The notes under the pieces are model-generated. The model searched no databases. It saw nothing but the letters and a program-made list of their open reading frames with translations, and had not been told where the DNA came from. Below, one piece after another: positions 11,690 to 23,777 of a DNA stretch of 64,000 bases; position 1 is the first letter of the stretch, and each line of letters starts with the position of its first letter. Origin of the DNA: Sclerodactyla briareus (lineage: Eukaryota > Echinodermata > Holothuroidea > Dendrochirotida > Sclerodactylidae); contig JAODTK010005578.1 of NCBI GenBank assembly GCA_026419785.1, positions 480,501 to 544,500 of the forward strand. Reading direction: 5' to 3'. Both the position numbers and the translations under genes were made by a program.

Positions 11690-11815
11690 AGTCAACAATA
11701 TTCTACCGAAACATTACCACTAAGGTAACAGGACCAACATATATATGGAATAACCTAAATTATTCAAGTTCAGTCAAGAACCATAAAAATCTGAGTATTC
11801 AGTGAGAAAAAAAAT
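11690..11815 (+). pseudogene. Possible LINE RT C-terminal remnant
   Basis: One frame reads GPTYIWNNLNYSSSVKNHKN, which resembles the G-P-x-x-W-N-x-L..I+N..S..FK signature found near the C-terminus of many LINE reverse transcriptases. Only about 35 codons are open and nothing upstream supports it clearly, so this is tentative. It is on the opposite strand from the LINE beyond the satellite. Confidence 0.3.
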
Positions 11816-11874
11816 TTTATTTGACGATTCACAATATGTGATTTATGTTGCGAAATAGTAGTATTGAGGGAGGC

Positions 11875-13093
11875 TCAACTCTCATAGTGATTGAATTCTG
11901 CGAGGGAGCGCTGGCGCGCGGGCGCAACTCCCATAGAGAATGAATCCTTCTAGGGGCGCGCTGGCGCAACCCTAATAGAGAATGAAGCCTTCGAGGGGCG
12001 GGCTGGGCAAACCTCATAGGGTTTGAATCCTTCGAGAGGCGCTGCTGGCGCAACCCTATAGAGACTGAATCCTTCGAGGGGCGCGCTGGCGCAACGCCTA
12101 TGAAGAGTGAATCCTTCGAGGGGCGCGCTGCGCAACCCTCATAGGAACGGAATCCTTCAAGGGGTGCCCGGCGCAACCCTATAGGGACGGGATCCTTCGA
12201 GGGGCGCGCTTGGCCGCAACCCTCATAGAGTTGGGTGAATTCTTAGAGGGGCGCGCTGCGCAACCCTCATAAAGGAGAATCTTCGAGGGGCGCACTGGCG
12301 CAACCCTCAGAGGCTTGAAGCCTTCGAGGGGCCGCTGGCGCAACACTCATTTAGAGATTAATCCTTCGAAGACTCGCTGGCGCGACCCTCCTAGAGAAGG
12401 ATCAGCGAGGGGCGCCGCTGGCGCAACGTAAGAGGTATTGAATCCTTCGAGGGGCGCGCTGGCGCAACCCTCATAGGAACGGAATCTTCGCGGGGCGCGT
12501 TGGCGCAACCCTCAAGGGACGGAATCCTTCGAGGGCCGCGAGGAGCGCAACCCTCGTAGAGATTGAATACTTCGAGAGGCGCGCTTGCGCAAACCTCATA
12601 TGAGAATGAATCCGTCAAGGGGCGCACTGGGCAACCCTCATGGGCTTGAATACTTCGGGGGGCGCGCTGGGGCAACCCTCATAGAAGAGTCCATTCGAAG
12701 GGCGCGGCTTAGCGCAACCCTCAATAGGGACGGAATCCTCCAAGGGGCGCGCTGGCGCAACCCCACCAGAGATTGGATTTAAGGGGCGCGCTGGCGCAGC
12801 CCTCATAAAGAATGAATCCTTCGAAGGGGGCAATTGGAGCAACCCTCATAGAGAATAAATACTTCGAGGGGCGCGCTGGCGCAAACCTCTTAGAAATTGG
12901 ATCCTTCGAGGGGCGCGTGGCAACCCCATGGGCTTGAATCCTCCGAGGGGCGCGCTGGCGTACCCTCTTAAAAATTGGATCCTTCGAGGGGCGCCGCTGG
13001 TGCAACCCGCATAGGGCTGGAATCCCTCAAGGGCGCGGAGCGCAACTCTCATAGCCAATTGAATAGTTAGAGGATACGCTGGGCAACCCTCAT
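11875..13093. repeat. 42-bp minisatellite array, about 29 units
   Basis: The unit is about 41-42 bp, with the plus-strand core ATCCTTCGAGGGGCGCGCTG followed by GCGCAACCCTCATAGAGA. Unit length varies by one or two bases and units differ by scattered substitutions; no higher-order order is evident by eye. Because 42 is a multiple of three, minus-strand frames stay open for long stretches and give 14-residue periodic peptides (for example CASAPLEGF). These are a by-product of the period, since three different frames do it and indels interrupt all of them. The right edge abuts LINE coding sequence at about 13,094. The unit is CpG-rich compared with its surroundings. Confidence 0.95.
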
Positions 13094-15545
13094 TTACATG
13101 CTTGTCTTTTTGCAAATAGGGATTACACCGTGTACAGAAACTCTAGGTGCGGTCTCACAGTTGCTTAAAAGCCTGAACAACAATATCATTATCAAGGAAA
13201 CTGAAGTGACGTTAATCCAGGCAAGAATCCATTTACCTCTTCTAGCAGCTTCGGCACACGGCTTGGAAGGTTTCAAAGAAGAGAATCAAAACAATCCCCA
13301 GATCTTCTCTGAAATCACCTACGTGAACTATTTCGGCCATTCAACTTGAAGAAGCGTTGCGATTGTGAAAACCAACATGAATAACTTTGCAATTGTCGAC
13401 ATTGAAAAAACATTTGGCCAGTCGGAAAGAAGACCGTGGAAATTATATCCAGAGCCCTTTGAACAATAGCAGCATCATCATTCAAACGACCTCCCGATAC
13501 AACCTTAGATCGTCTGCGAAATTCTTAACCCTTAATCAACAGAACCTCCAAGATCGCCAATATACGTCAGAGAGAGAACACAGAGCGGCCCAAGAACCGA
13601 TCCCTGGGGAACACCACTAGTGACGTTTGCCAAGAAAGACGAACCCCCGCCCATTAATGACAACTCGTGGTCCTTATATTTAGAAGCACTCACGATCCAC
13701 TTGAGGACATTTCCCATCAATACCAAAGTCTCCAACTTGAGCAGAGACGCTCATGAGAAACCTTGTCCAAAAGCTTTCTGAAAGTCCAGGAAAACTTATA
13801 TCACAGCATTGCCGTTGTCAAAGGAACATGTAACATCTTCCATAAATTCTCCAAGAGATTAGTCAAACACGACCGATTGTTTCCTAAACCCATGGCTGAG
13901 AATCATCTAATAGATATGCTCTTGAAATAATCAACATTGATCCCGGATGATTGATCCAACACCTTGCAGACAAAAATAGTAGGACTGACTGGCCTGTAAT
14001 ACAAGGAAGAGACCGACTACCTTTCTTGAAAATAGGAGAAGCATTTTTGCTCTCCTCCAAATCATCGCGGAAACAATACCTTCTTGTAGAGTCATATGAA
14101 ATAATAGATGTGGACCGGACACTCGTCTGCAAAGGATGTTAGAAGAAAGGATTAACTCCGTCAGACCAGGAGCTTTTATCACTTTGAGCTTCTGCAGTTA
14201 CCTGTATAAACAGACGAACACACCATATTACAATACTAGCGGAGAAACCGACAACTAGGTCCCAAAATTTTTCAAGTTCTCATGAGTAAAAAAAAACAGA
14301 CGAGAAGTAGTTATTACGAACCTTACCATCTCCTGGCTATCGCTGATTGTACCACCCGAGTTGGAATCTATCAAAAGACCAGCTGTCCTTGACTTTCTGC
14401 TTCCCCTCATATAAGAGAGAATGCACGAGGATTTTCCTTGATATTAGTGGCAATCTGCTCTCGAAATAGTTTAGCACCCAGAAACTACAGCTGGACACGC
14501 TTTTGCTTTTTTTTTTTCCTGAACTTTGAAAGATTTAGATCAGGACACGGACCCCAGAAGAACGATTAAAGGTCGCAAAGTGTCGCTTTTACGTTTGATG
14601 GCCAGAAAAAACTTCCCTTGTCATCCAAGAAGGCCTCTTGTCTTCTCATGCGAGTTTCCCACAAGGAACGTAAACTTTCAATAACTCGTTAACTTTTCAA
14701 TGTGAAAAACCCTTCCAAGGAGTCAACAGCATTCGTACTTTCTAACTTTTTGCCCCCAATCTACGTTGCTAAAAAATCTGAAAGTGCCATCACATACGGC
14801 CTTCGCGAAACAAGGAAAAGCTCTACACTATGTGGGATATTGACAGAACAAGACACATGAAAAGCTTTAAAATATCGCAAATGATCACTTGCACCGGCGT
14901 TACCCACGCTCTCCACATTATTTACAGACTCTGGATCACTGCTCAAAAACTAAATCCAAAATATTATGCTTTCTGGTAGGAAAAGGTACATGCTGAGAAA
15001 GGAGGAAACAATCCTGCGTGACATTGAAAAAAGCCAGATCCATGACCGCCACTAGTACCATTAGACCAAGACATATAGGATAATTGAAAATCACCCATAA
15101 TAATTGTACCTTCCCATAAACTTCGAAAAACATGTCGGAAAGAAAAGAGTTGTGGTCTTCAGAGCTATTTGGAGAAGGTACACACCAACGCCAACTAATA
15201 AAGAACTGGGAATAACCAGATGAAGTTTAGACGGAATTTCACACCAAACCGAGTTTGACAAACTTACACAATATCGGCCTTCCTCAAACTATTCAAGTCA
15301 GAATACCTCACTACACAAAACTCCACCACCAATGCACGTATAGAGTAATCTATCCTTAATGCCTATAAACAACAAAACCAGGAAGGTGAACTCGGCTGTG
15401 GAATATCACTGTTCACCCATCACGACTCGTAATACCAATGACGTCCGTCTTGCGTGCCTGCCTAAAATATCTGCAACTCATCAAACTTGGTTTCCTGATA
15501 CTTTGAACATTAGCACAGAAGAATGACAGCTGGCTAACATATCTA
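13094..15545 (-). pseudogene. LINE ORF2 (endonuclease-reverse transcriptase), decayed
   Basis: The ORF2 product would nick target DNA and reverse-transcribe the element RNA there. Endonuclease blocks, high to low coordinates: ANVQSIR and TDVIGIT (15,510-15,425), IIMGDF (15,090-15,108; the usual following N reads Q), NILDLVF (14,945-14,970) and GASDHL (14,878-14,897), the conserved SDH end of APE nucleases. RT blocks: IKAPGL (about 14,170), IFKKGSRS (about 14,010-14,040), RSCLTNLLE (13,850-13,880), LDFQKAF (13,770-13,800), SGVPQGSVLGPL (13,585-13,620) and the catalytic FADD at 13,509-13,520. A C-terminal block ends in NPYLQKD at about 13,094-13,125. Catalytic aspartates are therefore still readable, but blocks fall in different frames: at least six shifts plus several stops. 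The final residues run straight into the minisatellite. Confidence 0.85.
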
Positions 15546-15589
15546 TCGCTAACTGTTGACCTCGCCATACCTCCCACTGCGATGCTTAC

Positions 15590-16190
15590 TATTTCAAACC
15601 CTGCCTAAGCCTACGGACAAAACCGGCAACCCTCGCCCCCAAATTTAGTTTTAACAACCCTTCCACGCCGATTGACCAACTTGCCTAACAATGAAGCCCC
15701 CGCACCATTAAGGTGAAGGAACATCCTTAGCGAAAAGATCCCTCCTTCCCCCGAACACGAAAACATCCACAAACTGAACTCCCTCCCCAGCCCTCTAAAT
15801 TTACATTTACGCACCTATTGAGACCGCTTAAATCGTCCACCAGCACGCGAACGCAACCAGGTAGAATGCCACCATCGCGACTTTCGACTCGTGGACTTCA
15901 GCAACAGTTCACGGAATCGGGATCTAGGATGTCCTGGATGTCACCCGGAGATTATTAGTGCCTATCTCGTACAAACCACACACTCCTCATCCCCCACGAT
16001 CCTGTTTACACTCGCACTAATATCCTCCACCCTAGCTCCCGGAAGACAAACGCGGCCGTCACGCTTCAGCTTATCCACGCGACATAAATTCCCTGTCCCA
16101 CATACGACAATCTATCCCCACCAGCAACCACTTCCCTTTTACCTTATCCCTCCCCCAAAGTCAACCTTCCCTCCAATCCACCGAGGTTAT
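15590..16190 (-). pseudogene. LINE ORF1 with esterase-like domain, decayed
   Basis: CR1-type ORF1 proteins bind element RNA and often carry an SGNH-type esterase domain. Here block I appears as a hydrophobic strand followed by GGDRLS at about 16,108-16,125, where active copies have G-D-S, so the nucleophile serine seems replaced. LPGARVEDI follows at about 16,020-16,045. The last block reads FLHLNGAGASLLGK (15,688-15,721), the typical D-x-x-H-L-N end of the fold; the aspartate is readable only in the neighbouring frame. An in-between RELLLKSTSRKSR stretch matches the helical middle. Several frame changes make it non-functional. A zinc knuckle or coiled coil upstream is not visible. The region lies directly 5' of ORF2 on the same strand. 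Confidence 0.65.
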
Positions 16191-16600
16191 TGCTGAAGAA
16201 ACTACAATTTGTTATTTTGGCAATGTTGGTTTTAGTTAGCAATGCTGTTATTAGTCATCTGTGATTGCTGAGAGGGTCAAGGAATTTCTCTCGTTTCAAC
16301 TGATTACCTAATGAGGCCCGGTGAGCTCAGTGTTTTGAGGCCAGTTATCTTTGCGTCTGATGGGCTTGCAACCCCAACCAACTATAATGACTGGCTTGGT
16401 CATTTGGGCCGCCCAACGCTATTGCTGGACATTTTGGAGTGATTCCCCCCACGCGGTTGTCTCGATAGAAGGAGGACAAAGTGAAAAAAGGGAAAAAAGG
16501 GAAAAAAGGACTCACATGAACGCTTGCTTCGGACAGGTTATTGGCAAGTGATGTGGTATTTCATGAAAAATTTTTCAAGCACTTCACATACGGTAGTTTT
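16191..16600. other. Unassigned sequence
   Basis: Between the LINE 5' side and the TA repeat. A short GGGAAAAAA-type purine repeat sits at 16,481-16,508. Nothing else is recognised. Confidence 0.5.
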
Positions 16601-16610
16601 TAATATATAT

Positions 16611-16643
<33 letters not shown>

Positions 16644-16650
16644 ATATATA

Positions 16651-16702
<52 letters not shown>

Positions 16703-16740
16703 TAAGATCTATATAGTAATATATATATCTGATATATTTA
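16601..16740. repeat. TA microsatellite
   Basis: About 130 bp of alternating T and A with a few interruptions. It generates an Ile/Tyr-only frame that is not a gene. Confidence 0.95.
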
Positions 16741-18689
16741 TCTCGGGTATCAAATAATGTGATTAATTTTAAATACTCACTAGTCTTGCTGTGCTGAACA
16801 GAGTAATTTGATTAACACACTATTGCTTAGTACGATTAAATCCGTCTACATTTAGCTCTTCCATAATTAAATTGTGCCCAAGGGCGCGATTTGGGCGCCT
16901 TTCCCTTCGTCCGTCGCGTTGTGTAAATGTGTCACTATGCCTGTCAGCGCGTCTCAACTAGATATTCCTGTTCAATGTTTTGTGTCACCTTTTTTCCTTA
17001 AGGAAGGCCACCAACCATTTTATCCTACCTAATTTCCAGGGCGGATCATGATTTTTCCGAATGGGGGGTCCCACTTGGCTCCAGCGAAAATACCAGTCCC
17101 AATTTTTTTTCACCTCACCCTACCCCATGACGTCCTACCATTTTTCATTCACTTGATTTTCCAATTTTCTGCCTCAAATGTTCTTTTTTTATTATCCGCG
17201 CCCCCTGATATGATTGACCGATCGAAGATATCCAAACCTCACCCACCCCCTTCCGAACGAAGTGCTGCAGAAGCTTTTAAGTTTTGGTAAAAAAAATGTA
17301 GCTAATTATGGTTGGATATAGTTGGCCCGTCGTGGCACGAGGCCTTCTCGAGGTCTTTACATTTTTTTGCGCATCCCCACTCAGCTCCATGACGGGAATG
17401 GGGGCCTCCCGATCGGGTGCATGCATGAGCGGATCATCATGGTGGGGGGGGTGCATCCACCCTTATAATTCTGTTGAAAGGGACGCTAGTGCATTCCCAG
17501 GTCGAATACGGATTTGAAAACTTTCATCACCAAATCAGCCTTATCAGTTCAGTGTTGAGTGGTCTGATTTGCATGTTTTCTTAACTCTACCACGATATCA
17601 CCGAATCTCGCCGGTGATATACTGCCTTTTCGTTTCGCCCCACTGTATTTATGTTACTAGGTATCAACCCTCAACAATAAGAATAAAGAAAACACAGAGA
17701 GATTCAATCATGGGTCTTCTGAAGAGGGAGAATAAGCCTATTTGTAAGCTTTGAGGTGAATGAAGATACCATATGCTATATAGTCCAATGAAATAGATGA
17801 GTGTAATACTCACATATTTGTTCGCGGGACATTTGCAGTCATAGGTGGATGTACAGAAGGCGGGGCAACGCGCACGGAGCGTGCCATATTTTCGAGCTCC
17901 ACAAAGATGTCCTATATGCCGATAGATGAGGTTATCACCTTACACTTCATCCCATGATAGTGTACTGCAACCTCACCCCACCCCCTAAACAAAAAGCGTG
18001 TCTTGAAAACGTTATTCAAACTATTTTATATTTGGAGGATAAATTCCATAGAGCGCCACCATATAACAGTGCCACAGAGGTCAACACAGTGGCGCGCGAA
18101 GCGCGAATTTTTTTTAGGTCATGTTTTATATTGTAAGGGTCACGATTCGTAATGTAGAGGGTACATTCACACAGATGACATCACATAGCGGGGAAGGGGT
18201 GGGAGGCCCGACCTCCCCAGAAAAGCCATCTGGATCCACATTACTGGTGGAATGCATTATGTTTCGAAAAGCTCTCGAACCAAAAGGTGGGGGGGGGGTC
18301 GGACCCCTCGATCCCTCTCTGTACCCGCTACTGAGTTCATTAGCTTCTCTGTTCATCATCTTCGGCTGATAGTTCCCGACCCGTAAAAATGGTACTTCTG
18401 GATTAATTAGTTCCACCAAAAGCTGGAGCCTCAAGTCCCAAGTTGACAAGTCTTCTCCGGCATTTCGTGTTCTTTTATCCCCCAGGATCAGACGCCAATT
18501 GTTATGCCTGTACAGGCAATGATTGATTAGCGATGCTTTGTAGCGAGACGTCATCAGTAGGGATCGAAAATGAAACATATTCGCTCGTTCGAGGAAAGGG
18601 AGTTGCCAGTGGCCCCAAGGGTGGGCCCTCGCCATGCCCCCCCTCGAGGAAGATGTGGCACCCCAGTAGAGGATTTGTTCCTATCTCCT
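16741..18689. other. Fragments of unclassified elements
   Basis: No gene is recognised. Patches look like transposon debris: GGGCGGATCATGATTTTTCC at 17,040-17,061, a related GAGCGGATCATCATGG at 17,428-17,443, and the palindrome-like GCGCGCGAAGCGCGAATTTT at 18,091-18,111. The latter resembles motifs inside family B. The 169-codon minus frame at 18,126-18,635 has no domain and overlaps these patches. Confidence 0.4.
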
Positions 18690-19297
18690 AAAATGTAACA
18701 CACCCCGACGAGGCTTCTTGCCCCGACAGTACATATTCCCAAACTATTATATGAGGAATTCCTATATGGAGGCTGAAAAATTTCGGCACGCTTCGTGCGC
18801 CTCATATCTTTCTATAGTAAGGTCCAAGTCCTCGCTCGAGCAAGATCAGCGTAATCATCACCCTAAAGACTACACAATATATATGGATACACAAGCCTTA
18901 TGGATCTATCGAAATGGTCCTGCAAGAGATTAAGGTTACAATTCTTTAGGGGATGCTCGTTCTGCAATTCTACCACTGTTTGCCTCTGTGTCGAGTGGTG
19001 TGCTTTTACGAAGCGTGCTCGGTATGTCCTTGCAGGTTATGGAATACCTGAACATATTCGACTAATAAGGCGGCCTGATTGAGTGGGTAAGCATTGAAAA
19101 GTAAACATTGCTCGCCATAATGTGTATTTCCTTTTTTTCGTGTTTTTCTTCTTCACGAACAATGTAAAAAAAAATGAAACATCAAAAATGCAGGTTTTGG
19201 ACTAGGGGTAAGGTGACACTCTGGAGGAACTTGGACCCCCCCGTCGGGGAACCCGGACCCCCCCCCCCCCCCCGTCTGGGAATCTGGCGCACCACTG
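18690..19297 (+). mobile_element. Family A non-autonomous element, copy 1
   Basis: Co-linear with 31,398-32,037. Shared landmarks: ACACACCCCGACGAGG, TTCTTGCCCCGACAGTA, TCATATCTTTCTATAGTAA, AAGATCAGCGTAATCAT, GAGGATGCTCGTTCTGC, AAAGTAAACATTGCTC, AAAATGCAGGTTT, then GTCGGGGAA-type units and the end CTGGCGCACCACTG. No coding capacity is evident. The GC-rich end includes a run of C at 19,256-19,273. Superfamily unknown; the CAGTGGTGGCGCC terminus starts with CAG as hAT ends do, but I could not pair it with a matching opposite end. Confidence 0.75.
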
Positions 19298-22200
19298 CAG
19301 GGACCCTAGCTATAGGTACTGCCGCCCCCATGGGGGGGGGTCAGTTTCAGGTCCACATATGTTCGGCCGTCTCAATTTTCAGCTGGTTCAGTTATTTTCG
19401 CGGCGCAGACCTCCCAGCTATACCCAATCTGTGATGAAATGGCGTTGATGACTAATCTATGATTCTTACCGCTCCTTCCGTAGCTGACAGATAACCTTTC
19501 TCTCGCTCCCCCTTGATGAATGGAGTCTCTTGGTGGCGTGATATTTTTCAAGCTGTAGCTTGTGGAACTGTTTTTTGTTTTTAATTCAGAGCCTCTCCTC
19601 TCGTCGACTGATGTGGTGCTCAACCTTAATCGTTTTCCGATTCCTGAAAATTATTGAATAAACCGTCAGGGTTGATCGTTGCTGGGAAACTTTAATTACT
19701 CCTTTTGAATATTTGTTGAAGTCTGAGTTGCCGTGTACATTTAGCTTCCAGCCTATAATAATAAATTGAACTCGATATAATCGATTTGTCTTGAACTAAC
19801 GTTTGGCTATTGCTCCTAATAATTATTGGCTAATGTTTGTAATCGTCCGACCTATGCCGACATTGAAACGCTATAGTCCATATGCAGTAGTTGCGATTGA
19901 AGGAATTTGTAGTATTGACAGTCCATGAACATGAAGAGCGTTAAATACAGAAACGTATGGCTGAGGGAAATATGCCACCTATGCACTATTTCGCATCTTG
20001 GCCCTGTTTCAAAGTCAAAACCGCCCGAATAAGAGGGAGCCCGTCCCGTAACACCCCTTCCCGGTCCCCAGAACGGCAATCATTGCCGAGGCCTTGCGCC
20101 CCCGTATTGAAGACTTATGCGTTGTGTATGCGGTATGCCGTGCTCACGAGAACAAAAACAAAAAAAAAACTAGACGGGAACTAGAGACTGGGACCCTATG
20201 AAATGAAAACAATTTAGGCTGGGACCCATAGAGATTAATAACAGCACAGCTCGCAGTACAGCAGAATCCCATTTGAATAGGTTTGCCTCAACGTGCCCAC
20301 CTGGAGGGAAAAAGACAAAAAGACAACAAAGCAACGATGAAATAGGGATGGAAGAGTTCAATAAAACCTATGAAAAAAGTTTCAGGGTTACTCTTGAGAA
20401 AGGTTACTCTTGGACTGTGTCCAACGATCGCAGAAATTAGGTCTCCGAAAGATCTGGACCCGCACGGAGGCAGGAACCTGAAGCTGGTGAAGATAATGTC
20501 ATCTCGTTGGTCTATTCATTACAGGTTGTCATAGAGGATCACGGATGCAAATGGGATGCGAACTTCTTCGCTCAGAAATGATTACATAGTTTTTCTCTGA
20601 CCTGAGTCCTACTCAGGAGGAAAATTCCATTTGATACCGTAAAGTCCCTTGGAAATTTCGAAGGAAAAACCCTCTAGAATTTTAGGACCGCTGGAGTGAA
20701 CACAAGACTATGAGGTCCCATAGATTTCCTACCACGGAAGTAATTTAAATGTTCCATGGGTGATTTTCTCAGAACAAGAAAACGGGGACATTAATGGACG
20801 AACTGGACTACTGACTATGACAGTCATTGCACTTTATGCTACACACTTAGACTCGCGGACTCATTATCCGAAAAACAAATAAAATTATCAAGTTGAAATT
20901 CCCGATTCCCCCCATATTTTAGGATTTAGGTTGCTTCTGTGAATACAAAACCTCTTCTGGAATGCTTTATATCGTAGTTCGTATGGTTGAGCAACTTTAA
21001 AGTTTAGAAACAGACATGAATGAAAGTAGTAGGAATCTCACTTCTCTGTTTCTGAGTTGTGCTTGCTCTTTTTTTGACACCTCACGCAGTACGGGGATTG
21101 TGATATCCATGGTTGGGTCACTCTCAATTCTCTGGCCTTCCGTACGTCCATACATTCTAGACGAGGAACCGCGGGAAACTCATGCTTAGTTCTCCTGTTT
21201 TTTGTAATGAAATGGCTGGGCTTATTTGATAGTGATACTACATCGTCTTAAACTAGGGCCCTAGGGGACGGATAGGCTAGACGAAATGTAGCCACCAGCC
21301 AGATACGATACGTGAAGCCCGCGCCTAGTTGAGGTCGTGCCGCCGCGCGCCGGCCGATCATAGAAAAATACGCCGTTGCGCGCGCGGCATATGTCATATC
21401 CCGTATATTAATGAAGGCTGTATAAAAACCCAAATACCTGACCGTCAAAGGTTCTGCTTATACCCGCGGGACAGTACCTGAGTACATGGGCGTGGAATCA
21501 TCATAATGGCTGTACGCGTGCTTGCTAGGGCTACACTCTGGTTGCATATCGCGCGGCGCGACAAAATTTTCCCCAATGAGATGGGCCGACTTCATCAAAT
21601 CAATTTCATGAGAAAATTAGGCCACGCTTCTTTCCGAATTTCACATATTATTGCTAATGACCTTACATTTTGTTGGCTAGCTTTGACGCCGGTTTTATTG
21701 AAAAGCACATACCCGTACCCTGAATAGCTTTGAACCATATTTGCACTCAGACTTCCTGAAAATCTGGTTATAAGCCATATACGAGTGAACATTGGAAAGT
21801 GAGGGAGTGCGCGCCGATTCATCCCAGGTCGTACCCTATGCAATGTTGTTTTGTTTTGTAGGAAGAGTATTACGGCCACACAGAAACTGCATGACGGCAA
21901 GTGACGGGACACAGGCATGGTGAATGTGAAAAGGGATTGGTAAAAATCGCGTTAAGGCTATAACGTAAGACTAGTTTATATTATGGATGGACAATGGTCA
22001 GGCGCCGCGTACCGAAAGAAATGTAGTGTTGAAGGGGGGGAGGTCGGAAAACTCGAGGGAAGTGCGCACTCACTAATGCCCCCCGACCGCAAATGAGAGT
22101 ACAATTTATGGGAACCTAGACACATGGCTGCTGCAATGTTTGTACTAAATCAACAGCGCAAACCTCCACTGCCTAGTAAAAAAATCGGTTTTTGGGGAAA

Positions 22201-22619
22201 CATTCATTGATCACCTGGGTCATGGGGGGTTGTTTTAGGAATGTAGGCCTATGAAAAAAAAAATCCATATATAATGAATTCCACACTTTTAAGTAGTCTT
22301 ACGATTGATATTGTCCACTACTGATGCTGTTCATAATGTCGTTCCGCCACGTATTAGTCCAGTAGTAGTAGTAGGGTGAGTTCTCTTCTATCCGACATTG
22401 CTCAGTTGATCAATCTCGCACAGATCAGACCTTGTGCAGGTTATTGGTTCCTCAGACCGTTAATGTTGATGTCCCTAGATTGCGATTTGATTCCTGAGCA
22501 AGGGTAGTCACTGATGTTGAGAACATTGAAGAGTAGTCTTCTATGAAAGTGTCAATTTTGTGAATAAGATCCTTCGTTGTACCCATAGGTGTAGATCGCC
22601 GATCCCTATGTGATCAACA
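19298..22619. other. Unassigned sequence
   Basis: No repeat or gene is recognised. A CpG-rich patch (21,300-21,400) contains several GCGCGC and CCGGCC strings, followed by TGTATAAAAACC near 21,419. That could read as a TATA box on the plus strand, but no transcript or coding region follows that I can identify. Confidence 0.45.
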
Positions 22620-22633
22620 CCCCCCCCCCCCCC
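22620..22633. repeat. C14 homopolymer
   Basis: Fourteen C in a row, followed by CTGATCCAGGCATG. Confidence 0.95.
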
Positions 22634-23777
22634 TGATCCAGGCATGCATCTCCCCCCCCAAAAGGAATGAAATGGGGGTACGCGGAGCGCCACCCATCGG
22701 TGGTTGGCGCGGATCGTACTTAGAAAATGTTGGTTTAAGAGCGCCCAGATGGCCGGGGAAATGATCCTTCCAGGGCAATTAACTGATTTAAGCTGTTTGC
22801 CAGGTTCCAAGCTTCCAAACACGTCTCAAGCCGGCAAAAAAATGTTTACGAACAAAATAAAATCTAAAAAAAATCCTCCTTTATTTTTTAGGTGGGCGCG
22901 CCGAGTGCGCCCCCCTGGATCCGTGCCTGGTGTTTTTGTTAGTGTAGTGACATTTTTTTTACATTCGGACATACGCGTAAGCGTGTTCATTTTAAACCAG
23001 CCTCTAGTCATGGGGCCAGGTAGTCGGAAGTGTGTGGCTTCCAGTATTTTGGATGGCAATATAATAACCGCTGACCAGAAGTAGCTTAGATCATTCGGCT
23101 ACGCTAAAAAAATTATTGCTGCGGTTTTTCAGCACGAAATTTCATGAAGCACTGTACATACTGTAAGCCGACTACTAGTGGCCCTAGGATGTCGGACACA
23201 GGCTTTGATACTGGATTATGATTACAATGAAGTTACACTTGTTCTATCCTCTGCCGAGGGGCAAGGGCGCACCCTGCCCCTATTGCCTCCCTGTCATCCG
23301 CCACTATGTTTTGAATGCATCCCGTGTCATTAGCTTCTAAGGCCAGTCCCTGTGCACTTATGAATAGTCACAAACTTAGGCAGTAACTTTATTTTTGATT
23401 TACACTTGACAAGGGGAAGGGCGAACCCCATAATTGCCTAAACAAATGGGCCACCCCAAGCACGAGAACTAAAAGAAGAAGAGAGATCCAGCTTGTTGGT
23501 TTTACTCTTGACCGTGAGATCACAAGCAGATGGGAATACATTCCGAGAATATGCCGCAGTGGTTCACTAACAACATATATTTAAAATAAACCATGTCTTA
23601 CATTGCAAGTCAACTTGATCACACCCTCCAGGTCTGTGTCAACGTTCTTGCTGTTGGTTCAAATCCCAAATTGCAACTCATGCACCTTCTATGGGTGTGA
23701 TTAGCCGATCATCTATCCTGAAAGTGACAATCCTAGTAAAAAAAGAGTATGATTCAGGGCGGTCGATCTGACTTGAG
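22634..23777. other. Element fragments, otherwise unassigned
   Basis: GGAGCGCCACCCATCGGTGG followed by TTGGCGCGG at 22,684-22,713 is the same hairpin motif found inside family B. GCGCCCCCCTGGATCCGTGC at 22,908-22,927 looks like the end of another element. The rest shows nothing. Confidence 0.4.

Larger units (their letters stand above)
13094..16190 (-). mobile_element. CR1-like LINE, nearly full length, 3'-truncated
   Basis: Minus-strand non-LTR retrotransposon with two coding parts: an ORF1 esterase-like domain (about 16,125-15,690) and an ORF2 with endonuclease then reverse transcriptase (about 15,545-13,094). An esterase (SGNH hydrolase-like) domain in ORF1 is a known trait of CR1-like LINEs, and the APE endonuclease plus RT order fits the CR1/Jockey group. 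The element stops inside the RT C-terminal region, where the 42-bp minisatellite begins; the 3' UTR is missing. Frameshifts and stops in every domain show it is inactive, unless some are assembly errors. Confidence 0.85.

Noticed and set aside
11875-13093. CRISPR-like regular array
   Set aside because: Units are directly adjacent variants of one sequence with no unique spacers, in an animal-type genome.
11829-13115. Several minus-strand open frames of 60-115 codons with repeating peptides
   Set aside because: They follow the 42-bp period; three frames are open at once and indels break all of them.
16524-16757. 77-codon frame over the TA repeat
   Set aside because: Ile/Tyr-only peptide of a dinucleotide repeat.
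18126-18635. 169-codon minus frame
   Set aside because: No domain, and it overlaps transposon-like debris with homopolymers; start and composition are not gene-like.
21300-21440. CpG-rich TATA promoter
   Set aside because: TGTATAAAAACC follows a GC-rich patch, but no gene or transcript structure lies downstream.
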